Shown one piece after another: positions 26,128 through 35,793 of a stretch of 64,000 bases of DNA. Positions within the stretch are counted from its first letter, which is position 1; the number at the start of each line of letters is the position of its first letter. The stretch comes from Streptococcus parasanguinis (GTDB lineage: Bacteria > Bacillota > Bacilli > Lactobacillales > Streptococcaceae). The stretch is taken from contig NZ_CP133988.1 of NCBI RefSeq assembly GCF_031582885.1, positions 1,371,501-1,435,500 on the forward strand, read 5' to 3'. Both the position numbers and the translations under genes were made by a program. The notes beneath the pieces are model-generated. The model saw only the letters and a list, made by a program, of their open reading frames with translations. It had not been told where the DNA came from and did not search any database.

Positions 26128-26646
26128 ATGAATTACTTTAATGTCGGGAAAATTGTCAATACCCAAGGCTTACAAGGAGAAATGCGGATCTTGTCTGTGA
26201 CAGACTTTGCAGATGAACGCTTTAAAAAAGGAGCTGAGTTGGCTCTTTTTGATGAGAAGGATCGTTTTGTCCAAACAGTGACCATTGCCAGTCATCGCAA
26301 GCACAAGAACTTCGACATCATCAAGTTTAAGGATATGTACCATATCAATGCCATCGAAAAATTCAAAGGCTTTAGCCTCAAGGTTGCGGAAGAAGACTTG
26401 ACAGATTTGGAGGATGGCGAGTTTTATTACCATGAGATCATCGGCCTTGATGTTTATGAAAATGACCAGCTAATCGGTCAGATCAAGGAAATCCTGCAAC
26501 CAGGTGCCAATGACGTTTGGGTCGTGAAACGCAAAGGCAAACGCGACCTTCTCTTGCCTTATATCCCACCAGTGGTGCTCAACATCGATATCCCAGGAAA
26601 CCGGGTGGATGTAGACATCTTAGAAGGGTTAGACGATGAAGATTGA
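26128..26646 (+). CDS. rimM: RimM, 16S rRNA processing protein
   Basis: A 172-residue 30S maturation factor that binds S19. The N-terminal beta-barrel starts [17 protein letters not shown] (residues 5-21). The C-terminal PRC-barrel carries the conserved [10 protein letters not shown] and LLPYIPPVV segments (about 130-150). CTGGAGAAATC precedes ATG 26128. The trmD start lies within its last codons (11-base overlap), the usual RimM-TrmD coupling. Confidence 0.96.
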   Translation: MNYFNVGKIVNTQGLQGEMRILSVTDFADERFKKGAELALFDEKDRFVQTVTIASHRKHKNFDIIKFKDMYHINAIEKFKGFSLKVAEEDLTDLEDGEFYYHEIIGLDVYENDQLIGQIKEILQPGANDVWVVKRKGKRDLLLPYIPPVVLNIDIPGNRVDVDILEGLDDED

Positions 26647-27352
26647 TATTTTAACCCTCTTTCCAGAGATGTTTTCTCCCCTTGAGCATTCCATCGTCGG
26701 CAAAGCCCGTGAAAAGGGACTTCTCGAGATCAACTACCATAATTTCCGTGAAAATGCGGAGAAAGCGCGCCATGTGGACGATGAACCCTATGGTGGCGGG
26801 CAAGGCATGCTTCTACGCGCTCAACCGATTTTTGATGCCTTTGATGCGATTGAGAAAAAGAATCCGCGCGTGATCCTGCTGGATCCTGCTGGTCGGACCT
26901 TTGATCAAGCCTACGCAGAAGAGTTGGCTCAGGAAGAAGAATTGATCTTTATCTGTGGTCACTATGAGGGCTACGACGAGCGGATCAAGACCTTGGTGAC
27001 GGATGAGATTTCTCTTGGCGATTATGTCCTGACGGGTGGCGAACTAGCGGCCATGACCATGATTGATGCGACGGTGCGCTTGATTCCGGAGGTGATTGGA
27101 AAAGAGTCCAGTCACCAGGATGACAGTTTCTCGTCTGGACTTCTAGAATACCCTCAATACACACGACCTTATGAGTACAGAGGAATGACAGTTCCCGATG
27201 TTCTCATGAGTGGTCACCATGAAAATATCCGTCAATGGCGCCTCTATCAGAGTTTGAAAAAGACCTTGGAGCGTCGCCCTGATCTGCTTGAAAACTATGA
27301 ATTGACAGCAGAAGAAGAGAAGATGTTGGAACAAATTAAACAAGAAGACTAA
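26636..27352 (+). CDS. trmD: TrmD, tRNA (guanine37-N1)-methyltransferase
   Basis: A 238-residue SPOUT methyltransferase that makes m1G37 in tRNAs reading CNN and related codons, guarding against frameshifts. Trefoil-knot motifs: [10 protein letters not shown] (about residues 53-62), [10 protein letters not shown] (about 107-116) and [11 protein letters not shown] (about 127-137). The GHH.. turn ([10 protein letters not shown], about 198) is in the C-terminal domain. It overlaps rimM by 11 bases. AACAGC/GCTGTT at 27351-27366 forms a short terminator at its end. Confidence 0.97.
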   Translation: MKIDILTLFPEMFSPLEHSIVGKAREKGLLEINYHNFRENAEKARHVDDEPYGGGQGMLLRAQPIFDAFDAIEKKNPRVILLDPAGRTFDQAYAEELAQEEELIFICGHYEGYDERIKTLVTDEISLGDYVLTGGELAAMTMIDATVRLIPEVIGKESSHQDDSFSSGLLEYPQYTRPYEYRGMTVPDVLMSGHHENIRQWRLYQSLKKTLERRPDLLENYELTAEEEKMLEQIKQED

Positions 27353-27371
27353 CAGCGTCAGCTGTTTTTCT
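27351..27371 (+). terminator. Terminator after trmD
   Basis: AACAGC (27351-27356), loop GTCA, GCTGTT (27361-27366), then TTTC. The stem is short, and its first bases overlap the stop codon. Confidence 0.65.
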
Positions 27372-27490
27372 TTTGCCTCAAAAATTTATGAAAAAAACTT
27401 TTTAAACCTACTAGTTATTGGTAACAAAATGTGGTATGCTAAGGGGTAGAGAAACTTCAAGAAAATAATTCAGTTTTGGGGGTGAGTTTA

Positions 27491-29812
27491 ATGGGAAAGA
27501 AATTAGGAAAATCGGTTTTCACGACAGGGATTGCTGCGACAACGGTCCTATCTGGCATGTTTCATCACAAGGCAAATGCCGAAGAGGTCAAACAAAATGA
27601 AAATCCAGAAACCAACAGCACGGAAGTAGTCGAGAAACCAATTACGGTTGATGAGTTGAAGCAAATTACAGCTCAAAAAGGCCAAGTGGTAAAAGATATC
27701 CACTACCAAGAGCAAAAAGTGATCGATGCTCAAACGGATGTCAAGGCGGCTGGACAAGAACTGGAAGAAAAGAAAGCAGAAGTGACGGATGCGGAAAACC
27801 TCATCGCAACGACATCGGATGCCCAAGTTCAGAATGCAGAAAATGACGTCAAGGTGGCTCAAGCCTATGTGACTATCGAAGAAAATAAGGTTCGAGAAGC
27901 AGAAGCTGCCCATGACCAAGTCGTAGAGGCTGTTCGTCAACAGGAAAATCAGGTTACTGCTCAGGAATCTTTGGTCGATGTAGCACAAAATGAATTGAAC
28001 CAAGCCAAAGCACCGATTTCAAATGATGAGAATGTGCTCAACCAAGCCTTGTTGGAGCAAAGCCAAGTCGAGCAAAGTATCCGAGAATCTCAGAATTACC
28101 TTGCAACCTTGCAAGCGAGTCAGCAAACTGGCTCAGATACAGTGGCTCAAATTGAGAGCGACATTCAACTGGCTCAAACACGTCTGACAGATTTGAAAGC
28201 GGTCATCGCCACCAAGGAAGCAGAATTGGCAGCTTTAGAACAAGCAGCGGCCAATAGTCCAGTTCAGTTGAGTCAAGCGACTTATGAAGGTTATTTGCAA
28301 CACTTAGCCGAGAATGGCAATGAAGCTGCAGCGAGTGCTTTAGCCCTCTACAAGCGTGGTCGGGAAGAAGACGGCTTGACAGTTGGAGAGTCTGGATCTT
28401 TGCAAGCCAACCTTCGTGCACTTGAAATTGCGGATGCTATTAATAGCTATCGTCGCAACGCCGGATTGCCTGAATTGGAGCTGGATCCTTATTCCCTTCC
28501 TGCCAGCCAAGTACAGTTAGAATACTTCAAGAAAGCCAACTGGCATATGTTTAAGTATTTGCCAAACGAGAACATTGCATATGGCTTCTCACCTGCTGGT
28601 GCGGTTGATTTTTGGTACAATGAAAAAGCAGCTTATCAAGAAGTAGCAGCTCAATATGGTCTACCAACAGACGAAACTCAAATCGATGCCAATGATATCT
28701 ATATGAAGATTGGTGCTGAGGCCTTTGCTAAGGTTGGTCACTATCTCCAAATGGTAGACAACAAAGCGACAGCTTTATCAGTCGCTTATGACCCTAGCAA
28801 TGCTATGTCAGAAGCAGCTTTCTTACACAGTCCGGTCCATTCAGCAGTGTCAACCAGTGCACTCGCTTACCAATTGCGTCAGGGAGCTGGGGCTACGACG
28901 ACAAGATCAGATGTGAAAGCCAAATCTGATGAAGTCGCTAATCTCAAGTTGGACAAGGCCAATCAAGAGTCACAAATCATTATCTTGCAAGGCAAATTAG
29001 AAGATGCCCGCCATGCTAATTCAAATGTGGCAGTAGAGATGGCCAATGTCCAAAAGACCATCCAAAATTACAAGATTCTTCTCGTTAGCAAGGACCACGC
29101 AGTTGAAAAGGCGAAGGCGACTCTTGATGTATCTCGAGGTCGGATTGAAGCAACCATCCAACCAAAAGAAGCAGCACTTCAAAAAGCGAAGGATTTGTTA
29201 GCAGCAGCGCGTGAGAAATTAGATCTATTAAAAGCAGAAGAAGCAGAAAAAGCCCAAGTCGTTCAAGAAGCGCATGAGGGCTTGAAGGCGGCGCAAGAAC
29301 GTCTGGTTGCTGCTGAAAAACGTCTTTCTGACTTTAAAAATGCACCAGAATTATTGGTCAAAGCCCAATCTGTTTTATCAGCTGCGGTGGCTAATTTAGA
29401 GAATAAAAAAGAAAAATTGGAAGCAGAATTCACAACCCTTCAATCTTATCAAAGTGTCGTGGAACTGTTGAATTCCCAATATGAAGATCTAGCCTCACGG
29501 ATAGATCCAGCTATTTTAGAAGCAGCAGATATGCCAATGGATATCCGCTCAAGCAATCCAACTACTTTTTCGGATAGACCAACAGTTCTTCCAACAACTA
29601 CCAATAGTCCGAAAGTGCAAGCACCAACAGCTACTCCAGCTCCAAAACAAGAAGCTAAAGTAGAAGAAATCAAACCCAAAAAAGAAAACAGCCAAGCTGT
29701 GGCAAGTACAGATTCTTCCAAATATGCAGTAGCAACAACAGGTGTTGCCGTCGGGCTACTTGCTGGATTGTTTGGTTTTAAGAAAAAGAAACAATCTTCA
29801 AAAAATGATTAA
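27491..29812 (+). CDS. SEC10/PgrA-type coiled-coil surface protein with CAP-like domain, no LPXTG
   Basis: 773 residues. Signal peptide (about 1-31, ending AANA-like KANA). A long coiled coil (about 45-255) is rich in Ala, Gln, Glu and Val. Next comes a SEC10/PgrA-CAP-like domain (about 295-470: ALEIADAINSYRR, NENIAYGFSP, GHYLQMVD). A second coiled coil (about 480-660) and a Pro/Thr-rich wall-spanning stretch (about 690-735) follow. The C-terminus is a hydrophobic helix plus KKKKQ tail, but no LPXTG precedes it; the place where one belongs reads ASTDSSKYA. PgrA-like proteins mediate surface exclusion or adhesion. ATG 27491 follows GGGGGTGAG. Confidence 0.85.
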   Translation: MGKKLGKSVFTTGIAATTVLSGMFHHKANAEEVKQNENPETNSTEVVEKPITVDELKQITAQKGQVVKDIHYQEQKVIDAQTDVKAAGQELEEKKAEVTDAENLIATTSDAQVQNAENDVKVAQAYVTIEENKVREAEAAHDQVVEAVRQQENQVTAQESLVDVAQNELNQAKAPISNDENVLNQALLEQSQVEQSIRESQNYLATLQASQQTGSDTVAQIESDIQLAQTRLTDLKAVIATKEAELAALEQAAANSPVQLSQATYEGYLQHLAENGNEAAASALALYKRGREEDGLTVGESGSLQANLRALEIADAINSYRRNAGLPELELDPYSLPASQVQLEYFKKANWHMFKYLPNENIAYGFSPAGAVDFWYNEKAAYQEVAAQYGLPTDETQIDANDIYMKIGAEAFAKVGHYLQMVDNKATALSVAYDPSNAMSEAAFLHSPVHSAVSTSALAYQLRQGAGATTTRSDVKAKSDEVANLKLDKANQESQIIILQGKLEDARHANSNVAVEMANVQKTIQNYKILLVSKDHAVEKAKATLDVSRGRIEATIQPKEAALQKAKDLLAAAREKLDLLKAEEAEKAQVVQEAHEGLKAAQERLVAAEKRLSDFKNAPELLVKAQSVLSAAVANLENKKEKLEAEFTTLQSYQSVVELLNSQYEDLASRIDPAILEAADMPMDIRSSNPTTFSDRPTVLPTTTNSPKVQAPTATPAPKQEAKVEEIKPKKENSQAVASTDSSKYAVATTGVAVGLLAGLFGFKKKKQSSKND

Positions 29813-29877
29813 GACATACCGAAGATAGAGTGGATGCTTAGACACTTTATTGCTTAAAATCTTCAAAGAAGATAGAT

Positions 29878-29931
29878 GAGGGTGGGAAAAGAACTCGCTT
29901 AACAAAATGAGTTCTTTCCTGCTCTTTTTTT
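29878..29931 (+). terminator. Terminator after SEC10-type gene
   Basis: A long stem with AAAGAACTC and GAGTTCTTT as its inner part and GAG/CTC as its outer end, followed by seven or more T. Confidence 0.85.
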
Positions 29932-29981
29932 GTACACTTTTAGAATTTTTGAAAGAAAATGATAGAAATTGATAAAAAGTG

Positions 29982-30009
29982 TTGACATTTTTTGGAGATG
30001 GAGTATAAT
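29982..30009 (+). promoter_or_regulatory. Promoter of the fru operon
   Basis: TTGACA (29982-29987) and TATAAT (30004-30009), 16-base spacer: a strong match to the vegetative consensus. Confidence 0.9.
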
Positions 30010-30014
30010 AGTCC

Positions 30015-30029
30015 TTGTAATCGATTGCA
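30015..30029 (+). promoter_or_regulatory. CcpA cre site of the fru operon
   Basis: TTGTAATCGATTGCA fits WTGNAANCGNWNNCW at every defined position and is nearly palindromic. It lies 6 bases after the -10, so CcpA bound here would block initiation. This fits glucose repression of fructose use. An operator for FruR itself was not resolved. Confidence 0.8.
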
Positions 30030-30041
30030 AAAGGAGGAGAA

Positions 30042-30785
30042 ATGCTTAAGTCTGAACGAAAACAATTCATCCTCGAGAAGGTACTGAAGGAAAAATTTGT
30101 TTCCTTAGAAACCCTTGTACAAGAGCTAGGGACGTCTGAATCAACGGTTCGACGTGACTTGGATGAATTAGAAGCTGAAAGTAAACTTCGCCGGGTTCAC
30201 GGTGGTGCGGAAAGCCTGCATTTTCTTCAAGAGGAAGAAAGCAATAAAGAAAAATCTATCAAAAACATTCAAGTTAAGTCAAAGATCGCTGTAAAAGCGG
30301 CGGAATTGATCAAAGATCATGATGTGATCTTTATCGATGCCGGGACGACCAATGAACTTTTGGTACAAGAAATTGTCAATCCAACGGTAACAGTGGTGAC
30401 CAACTCGATTCACCACGCGACCAAGTTGGTCGAGCGAAATGTTCCAACGGTCATCATCGGTGGGAAGGTAAAATCTTCTACAGATGCTAGTATCGGAGGG
30501 ATTGCGCTCAATCAGATCGGTCAGTTGAATTTTGACAAGGCCTTTCTTGGAATGAATGGAATCGATGATGAATTTTACAGCACTCCAGACCTGGAAGAAG
30601 GATCTGTTAAGCGTGCGATTATCGAAAATGCGAAAAAGACCTATATCCTAGCGGATGATTCGAAAATTGGGGTGACATCCTTTGTCAAAGTGGCTCAGAT
30701 CAAGCGAGCCATGATTATCACCAATCAATGTGAACCGCAACGATTAAAGGTTTTAAAAGAAAAAACGGAGGTTATAGAGGTTTGA
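30042..30785 (+). CDS. fruR: FruR, DeoR-family repressor of fructose operon
   Basis: 247 residues. An N-terminal DeoR helix-turn-helix (FVSLETLVQELGTSESTVRR, about residues 18-37) with RRVHGGA after it is followed by a sugar-phosphate-sensing domain with the DAGTTNELL loop (about 97-105). In this family fructose 1-phosphate releases the repressor. AAAGGAGGAG precedes ATG 30042. The stop overlaps the fruK start, so regulator and enzymes are made together. Confidence 0.93.
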   Translation: MLKSERKQFILEKVLKEKFVSLETLVQELGTSESTVRRDLDELEAESKLRRVHGGAESLHFLQEEESNKEKSIKNIQVKSKIAVKAAELIKDHDVIFIDAGTTNELLVQEIVNPTVTVVTNSIHHATKLVERNVPTVIIGGKVKSSTDASIGGIALNQIGQLNFDKAFLGMNGIDDEFYSTPDLEEGSVKRAIIENAKKTYILADDSKIGVTSFVKVAQIKRAMIITNQCEPQRLKVLKEKTEVIEV

Positions 30786-31693
30786 TTTATACAGTTACAC
30801 TGAATCCAGCAATTGACTATATTGTCCGTCTCGATCATGTAGAGACCGGAGCTGTCAATCGGATGGCTTCAGAAGATAAATTCGCCGGTGGTAAGGGAAT
30901 CAATGTCAGTCGCGTTTTAAAACGTCTCGATATCGAGAACACAGCGACTGGATTTATCGGTGGCTTCACTGGACGCTTCATTGAAGACGTATTGACTAGC
31001 GAAGCCATTTCAACCAACTTTGTGACAGTGGACCAAGATACACGGATCAATGTCAAGATCAAAGCTGATGAGGAAACAGAGATCAATGGGAATGGCCCAG
31101 AAGTGACGGAAGCTCAGTTGCAAGAATTGCTCAACATCTTATCGAGCTTAACAGCAGATGATGTGGTAGTCTTTGCAGGATCTGCCCCATCTTCACTTGG
31201 AAATACCGTTTACAAACAATTGATCGCAGCAACTCGTGCGACAGGTGCGCAAGTCATTTGTGACTTTGAAGGGCAAACCTTGATTGATTCCTTGGAGTTC
31301 AATCCCCAATTGGTCAAACCAAACAACCATGAGTTGGGAGATATTTTTGGCGTTACCTTGACGGAATTGCCAGAAATTGAACGCTATGCCAAAGAAATCT
31401 TGGCCAAAGGAGCACAAAACGTCATTATTTCCATGGCGGGTGATGGTGCTCTCCTCGTCAGTCCAAGCGGAACTTACTTCGCAAAACCAATCAAAGGTCA
31501 AGTGAAGAACTCTGTCGGGGCTGGAGATTCCATGGTAGCTGGCTTCACTGGGAAGCTCGCAACAACAGGAGATGTCATCGAAGCCTTCAAATGGGGCGTG
31601 GCTTGTGGAACAGCGACCACCTTCTCAGATGATTTGGCGACAGCTGACTATATAAAAGAAACTTATGAAAAAGTAGAGGTAGAAAAACTATGA
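30782..31693 (+). CDS. fruK: FruK, 1-phosphofructokinase
   Basis: A 303-residue PfkB-family kinase making fructose 1,6-bisphosphate from fructose 1-phosphate. Signatures: TLNPAIDYIV (about 4-13), the first PfkB pattern AGGKGINVSRVLKRL (about 37-51), and the second pattern VKNSVGAGDSMVAGF with the catalytic Asp (about 240-255). The start is TTG 30782 inside the fruR stop, after GGAGGTTATAGAGG. It ends in a 4-base overlap with fruA. Confidence 0.95.
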   Translation: MIYTVTLNPAIDYIVRLDHVETGAVNRMASEDKFAGGKGINVSRVLKRLDIENTATGFIGGFTGRFIEDVLTSEAISTNFVTVDQDTRINVKIKADEETEINGNGPEVTEAQLQELLNILSSLTADDVVVFAGSAPSSLGNTVYKQLIAATRATGAQVICDFEGQTLIDSLEFNPQLVKPNNHELGDIFGVTLTELPEIERYAKEILAKGAQNVIISMAGDGALLVSPSGTYFAKPIKGQVKNSVGAGDSMVAGFTGKLATTGDVIEAFKWGVACGTATTFSDDLATADYIKETYEKVEVEKL

Positions 31694-33657
31694 AAATTCA
31701 AGACGTTTTAAATAAAAACGTGATGTTGTTTGACCTTCAAGCAACAGATAAAGAGGGCGTGATCAATGAGATGGTCCAATCGCTCGTTGACAATGGTGTG
31801 GTGACAGATTTTGATACTTTTAAAACTGGAATCATGAACCGTGAAGCACAAACTTCAACTGGTTTGGGTGATGGAATTGCTATGCCTCACAGCAAAAATG
31901 AAGCAGTCAAAGAAGCAACAGTCTTATTCGCAAAATCAAACAAGGGTGTGGACTATGCATCACTTGATGGACAGCCAACAGACTTGTTCTTCATGATCGC
32001 CGCTCCAGAAGGAGCAAACGACACTCACTTGGCAGCACTTGCTGAATTGTCTAAATACTTGATGAAACCAGGATTTGCGGACAAACTTCGCCAAGCAAGC
32101 ACTCCTGATCAAGTGATCGCAGCCTTTGATGCAGAAGAGCAAGAAGCTGCCGCTGAAGAAGCGAAAAAAGCAGAAGCAGTCAAAGAAGCAGCTTCATCTG
32201 ACAAACCTCTCATCGTTGCCGTTACAGCATGTACAACAGGTATCGCCCACACTTACATGGCAGAAGAAGCCCTCATCAAAAAAGGGGAAGAAATGGGCGT
32301 TACGGTCCGCGTTGAAACCAACGGTGCATCAGGTGTCGGCAACCGCTTGACAGCTGAAGAAATCGCAAAAGCTGAAGGGGTCATCATTGCAGCAGATAAA
32401 GCAGTTGAAACCGCTCGTTTCGATGGCAAAAAATTGATCTCTAAACCAGTCGCAGCTGGTATCCGTCAGACAGAAGAATTGATCCAAACCATCTTGGATG
32501 GCAAAGCAGATGTCTTCCACGCTGAAAATGCTGCACAAGCTAGCGCTAGCCAAGAAAAATTGAGCTTAGGTGGAGCCTTCTACAAACACTTGATGAGTGG
32601 TGTTTCTCAAATGCTTCCATTCGTTATCGGTGGTGGTATCTTGATCGCCCTTGCCTTCTTGATTGACCAAGTTATGGGTGTACCTCAAGATCAATTGTCT
32701 AGTCTTGGTTCTTATCATGTATTAGCAGCACAATTTAAAACAATTGGTGGAGTAGCCTTTGGCTTCATGCTTCCTGTACTTGCAGGTTACATTGGATTCT
32801 CAATCGCTGAAAAACCTGGTTTTGTAGCAGGGTTTATCGCTGGATCTATTGCTAGCTCAGGGTCAGCATTTGGAAATATCGCCTACGGTGCTGCTAAAGG
32901 TGAATTACCAGCAGCCGTATCATCAGGTTTCCTTGGAGCTTTGGTAGGTGGTTTCCTTGCAGGTGGAGTTGTTCTCTTACTTCGCAAAGCCCTTGCAGGT
33001 CTTCCACGTTCACTCGATGGTATCCGCTCTATCCTTCTCTTGCCATTGCTTGGTGTTGGTTTGACAGGATTCTTGATGTTCCTCATCAATATTCCAATGG
33101 CTGCTATCAATACTGGTCTTAACAACTTCCTTTCAAGCTTGTCAGGTAGCTCAGCTGTCCTTCTTGGACTTCTCGTCGGCGGTATGATGGCTGTCGATAT
33201 GGGTGGACCAGTTAACAAAGCCGCTTATGTCTTCGCTACAGGTACACTTGCTGAATCTGTTGCTTCAGGTGGTTCTATAGTTATGGCAGCTGTTATGGCA
33301 GCTGGTATGGTTCCTCCATTGGCAGTATTCGTAGCAACTGTATTGTTTAAAGATAAATTCACACAAGAAGAACGCGATTCAGGTTTGACAAACATCGTTA
33401 TGGGTCTTTCCTTCATCACAGAAGGTGCCATTCCATTCGGTGCAGCTGACCCAGCTCGTGCCATCCCTAGCTTCATTGCTGGTTCAGCATTGACAGGTGC
33501 CCTTGTTGGTCTTGCAGGATTGAAACTAATGGCTCCTCACGGAGGAATCTTCGTTATCGCCCTTACATCAAATCCACTTCTTTACATCTTGTTCGTATTG
33601 ATCGGTGCAGTTGTAAGTGGTATCTTGTTCGGATTGCTTCGCAAACCTAAAAACTAA
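31690..33657 (+). CDS. fruA: FruA, fructose PTS transporter EIIABC
   Basis: 655 residues with domains in the order A-B-C. EIIA (about 1-150) has the phosphorylated His in GIAMPHSKN (about 61). EIIB (about 172-270) has the Cys of TACTTGIAHTYMAEE (about 178). The membrane-embedded EIIC (about 295-655) has some eight to ten helices and the sugar-site GAIPFGAADP (about 580). It takes up fructose as fructose 1-phosphate at the expense of PEP. An Ala/Lys/Glu-rich linker joins A and B. Confidence 0.96.
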   Translation: MKIQDVLNKNVMLFDLQATDKEGVINEMVQSLVDNGVVTDFDTFKTGIMNREAQTSTGLGDGIAMPHSKNEAVKEATVLFAKSNKGVDYASLDGQPTDLFFMIAAPEGANDTHLAALAELSKYLMKPGFADKLRQASTPDQVIAAFDAEEQEAAAEEAKKAEAVKEAASSDKPLIVAVTACTTGIAHTYMAEEALIKKGEEMGVTVRVETNGASGVGNRLTAEEIAKAEGVIIAADKAVETARFDGKKLISKPVAAGIRQTEELIQTILDGKADVFHAENAAQASASQEKLSLGGAFYKHLMSGVSQMLPFVIGGGILIALAFLIDQVMGVPQDQLSSLGSYHVLAAQFKTIGGVAFGFMLPVLAGYIGFSIAEKPGFVAGFIAGSIASSGSAFGNIAYGAAKGELPAAVSSGFLGALVGGFLAGGVVLLLRKALAGLPRSLDGIRSILLLPLLGVGLTGFLMFLINIPMAAINTGLNNFLSSLSGSSAVLLGLLVGGMMAVDMGGPVNKAAYVFATGTLAESVASGGSIVMAAVMAAGMVPPLAVFVATVLFKDKFTQEERDSGLTNIVMGLSFITEGAIPFGAADPARAIPSFIAGSALTGALVGLAGLKLMAPHGGIFVIALTSNPLLYILFVLIGAVVSGILFGLLRKPKN

Positions 33658-33665
33658 ATATGATT

Positions 33666-33692
33666 AAAAGGTTGGGAAACCCTGGCCTTTTC
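33666..33692 (+). terminator. Terminator of the fru operon
   Basis: AAAAGG (33666-33671) with CCTTTT (33686-33691), and GGG/CCC inside with an AAA loop. Confidence 0.8.
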
Positions 33693-33788
33693 TTCTTGTA
33701 CAAGTGAAAAAATCACCTCCTTCGGCGTTGGTATCTTGAGCTGAATTATGATATAATAAGCCTATCGCATATTTTTAGGAGAATAAAA

Positions 33789-34163
33789 ATGGATATTCAA
33801 CGTGAAAAAGAATTTGTCAGCCAATACCACTATGATGCTCGTAATTTTGAGTGGGAAAAAGAAAATGGCATCCCTGAAACAAAAGTAGATGTAAACTTTC
33901 AATTAATCAATCGTGATCAAGAACAAAACACAACTTCTTTGATTGTCATCTTGAGCTACATGATCGTTTTTGACGGTTTTGTGATCAGTGGAACCATCAC
34001 TCAAATCAACCACTTGTTTGGTCGTTATGTCAATGAACCAAGTGAATTCAGCAAAGACGAAGTGGAAGAATTGGCTCGCCCTTGCTTGAATATGCTCAAC
34101 CGTTTGACTTATGAAGTCACAGAAATTGCCCTCGATTTACCGGGTATTAATTTGGAGTTTTAA
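33789..34163 (+). CDS. DUF1149 family protein
   Basis: A 124-residue cytoplasmic protein of the DUF1149/SecB-like group found next to degV and dapB in streptococci. Visible traits: an N-terminal charged stretch (EKEFVSQYHYDARNFEWEKE), beta-strand-rich middle part (VNFQLINRD, LIVILSYMIVFDGFVISG) and a C-terminal helix (NMLNRLTYEVTEIALD). The fold resembles SecB, but a chaperone role is not shown. A TATAAT-containing promoter (ATGATATAATAA at about 33750) precedes it, so it opens the operon through dapB and cca. Confidence 0.8.
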   Translation: MDIQREKEFVSQYHYDARNFEWEKENGIPETKVDVNFQLINRDQEQNTTSLIVILSYMIVFDGFVISGTITQINHLFGRYVNEPSEFSKDEVEELARPCLNMLNRLTYEVTEIALDLPGINLEF

Positions 34164-34166
34164 TCA

Positions 34167-35015
34167 ATGAAATTAGCAGTGATCACGGATTCGTCTGCCT
34201 ATTTACCGCAAGACGTGCTCCATCACGACGACTTATTTATTTTAGAGATCCCGATCTATATAGATGGGGAGTCTTATGTTGAAGGGAAGAACCTGACACA
34301 TGATGAGTTCTACCAAAAGATGGCGGCGTCTAAGGAATTGCCAAAGACTAGCCAGCCGAGTGTTGCAGAGTTAGAAGAAGTCTTATCTGGTTTGACAGCT
34401 AAGGGCTATACGCATGCTATCGGTCTTTTCTTGTCATCTGGTATTTCTGGTTTCTACCAAAATATCCAATATTTGAAGGACGAATTTGAAGGCTTGACCG
34501 TCGAATTTCCGGACTCAAAAATCACCAGTGCTCCTCTAGGGATGATGGTAGAAGACTGCTTGAAATGGGCTGGTGAAGGCCGTTCCTTCGACGAGATTGT
34601 TGCCAATGTCCAACACCAGATTGATGGAACCTCTGCCTATATCATGGTGGATGATTTGAACCACTTGGTTAAAGGTGGTCGTCTGTCAAATGGGGCTGCC
34701 ATTCTTGGGAACCTCTTGAGCATCAAGCCTATTCTTCATTTTAATGATGAAGGCGTGATTGAGGTCTTTGAGAAAGTCCGGACGGAAAAGAAAGCCATGA
34801 AACGCTTGGTAGAGATTGTTGTATCTGATATCGCAGATGGTCATTACCAAGTCTTTGTCATCCATGCCAATGTCCCTGAAAAAGCAGAAGCACTTCGCCA
34901 ACTGCTCATTGAAGAAGGAGTGGAAGGTGACATTCCTTTTGCTACCTTTGGAGGAGTTATTGGGACGCACTTAGGTGACCATAGCTTAGCAGTTGGGTAT
35001 ATCCCCATCGTTTAA
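34167..35015 (+). CDS. DegV family fatty-acid-binding protein
   Basis: 282 residues. N-terminal [10 protein letters not shown] is the family's first-strand signature, with the Ser-rich turn. TSQPSV (about 62-67) and [11 protein letters not shown] (about 92-102) line the acyl-binding pocket. In this family the proteins (FakB) present fatty acids to the kinase FakA for phosphorylation and phospholipid synthesis. It lies 3 bases after DUF1149 and 10 bases before dapB. Confidence 0.9.
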   Translation: MKLAVITDSSAYLPQDVLHHDDLFILEIPIYIDGESYVEGKNLTHDEFYQKMAASKELPKTSQPSVAELEEVLSGLTAKGYTHAIGLFLSSGISGFYQNIQYLKDEFEGLTVEFPDSKITSAPLGMMVEDCLKWAGEGRSFDEIVANVQHQIDGTSAYIMVDDLNHLVKGGRLSNGAAILGNLLSIKPILHFNDEGVIEVFEKVRTEKKAMKRLVEIVVSDIADGHYQVFVIHANVPEKAEALRQLLIEEGVEGDIPFATFGGVIGTHLGDHSLAVGYIPIV

Positions 35016-35025
35016 GGAGAATTCT

Positions 35026-35793
35026 ATGTCAATTAAAGTCATTATCGCAGGTTTCAAGGGAAAAATGGGACAAGCAGCCTACAAGATGGTGTCTGAAGAT
35101 CCTGAGTTAGAATTAGCTGGCTTGATCGATCCATTTACTGATGAGACAGAGGTTGCAGGAGTCCCTGTCTTTAACCGCAAAGAAGATCTTGTGGGTCTAG
35201 AGGCAGATGTTTGGGTAGATTTTACCATGCCCAAGGTCGCTTACGAAAATACTCGCTTTGCAATTGAGAATGGCTTTGCGCCTGTTGTGGGAACGACTGG
35301 ATTCACTCCTGAGCAGATCCAAGAATTGACAGACCTTTCACGTGAAAAGGGCCTGGGTGGCTTGATCGCGCCGAACTTTGCCATCGGAGCCGTGCTCTTG
35401 ATGCAATTTGCAGCGCAAGCAGCCAAGTATTTCCCGAATGTGGAAATCATCGAATTGCACCACGATAAGAAAAAAGATGCACCGAGTGGAACAGCGATTA
35501 AGACCGCTGAGTTGATCTCTGAGAAGCGCGAGAAGATCCAGCAAGGTGCAGCAGATGAAGAAGAGTTGATGCCTGGAGCAAGAGGTGCAGAGTTTGAAGG
35601 GATGCGCATCCATTCGGTTCGATTGCCTGGCCTAGTCGCTCACCAAGAGGTGATTTTTGGTAGCCAAGGCGAAGGGTTGACTCTCCGTCATGATTCCTAT
35701 GATCGTGTTTCCTTCATGACAGGAGTAAATCTAGGAATTAAAGAAGTTGTCAAGCGTCATGAGCTTGTCTATGGTTTGGAACACTTACTATGA
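35026..35793 (+). CDS. dapB: DapB, 4-hydroxy-tetrahydrodipicolinate reductase
   Basis: 255 residues. The NAD(P)H-dependent step of the lysine/diaminopimelate branch. N-terminal [12 protein letters not shown] (about 7-18) is the dinucleotide loop. [15 protein letters not shown] (about 142-156) carries the catalytic His and Lys. VGTTGF (about 90) lies in the cofactor site. ATG 35026 is chosen because AAGGAG lies 6 bases before it; an upstream in-frame ATG would overlap degV. It ends with a 4-base overlap with cca. Confidence 0.95.
   Translation: MSIKVIIAGFKGKMGQAAYKMVSEDPELELAGLIDPFTDETEVAGVPVFNRKEDLVGLEADVWVDFTMPKVAYENTRFAIENGFAPVVGTTGFTPEQIQELTDLSREKGLGGLIAPNFAIGAVLLMQFAAQAAKYFPNVEIIELHHDKKKDAPSGTAIKTAELISEKREKIQQGAADEEELMPGARGAEFEGMRIHSVRLPGLVAHQEVIFGSQGEGLTLRHDSYDRVSFMTGVNLGIKEVVKRHELVYGLEHLL

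Noticed and set aside
30782..30785. Possible frameshift between fruR and fruK because fruK lacks ATG
   Set aside because: A TTG start overlapping the fruR stop with an upstream GGAGG gives the normal PfkB N-terminus; this is translational coupling.
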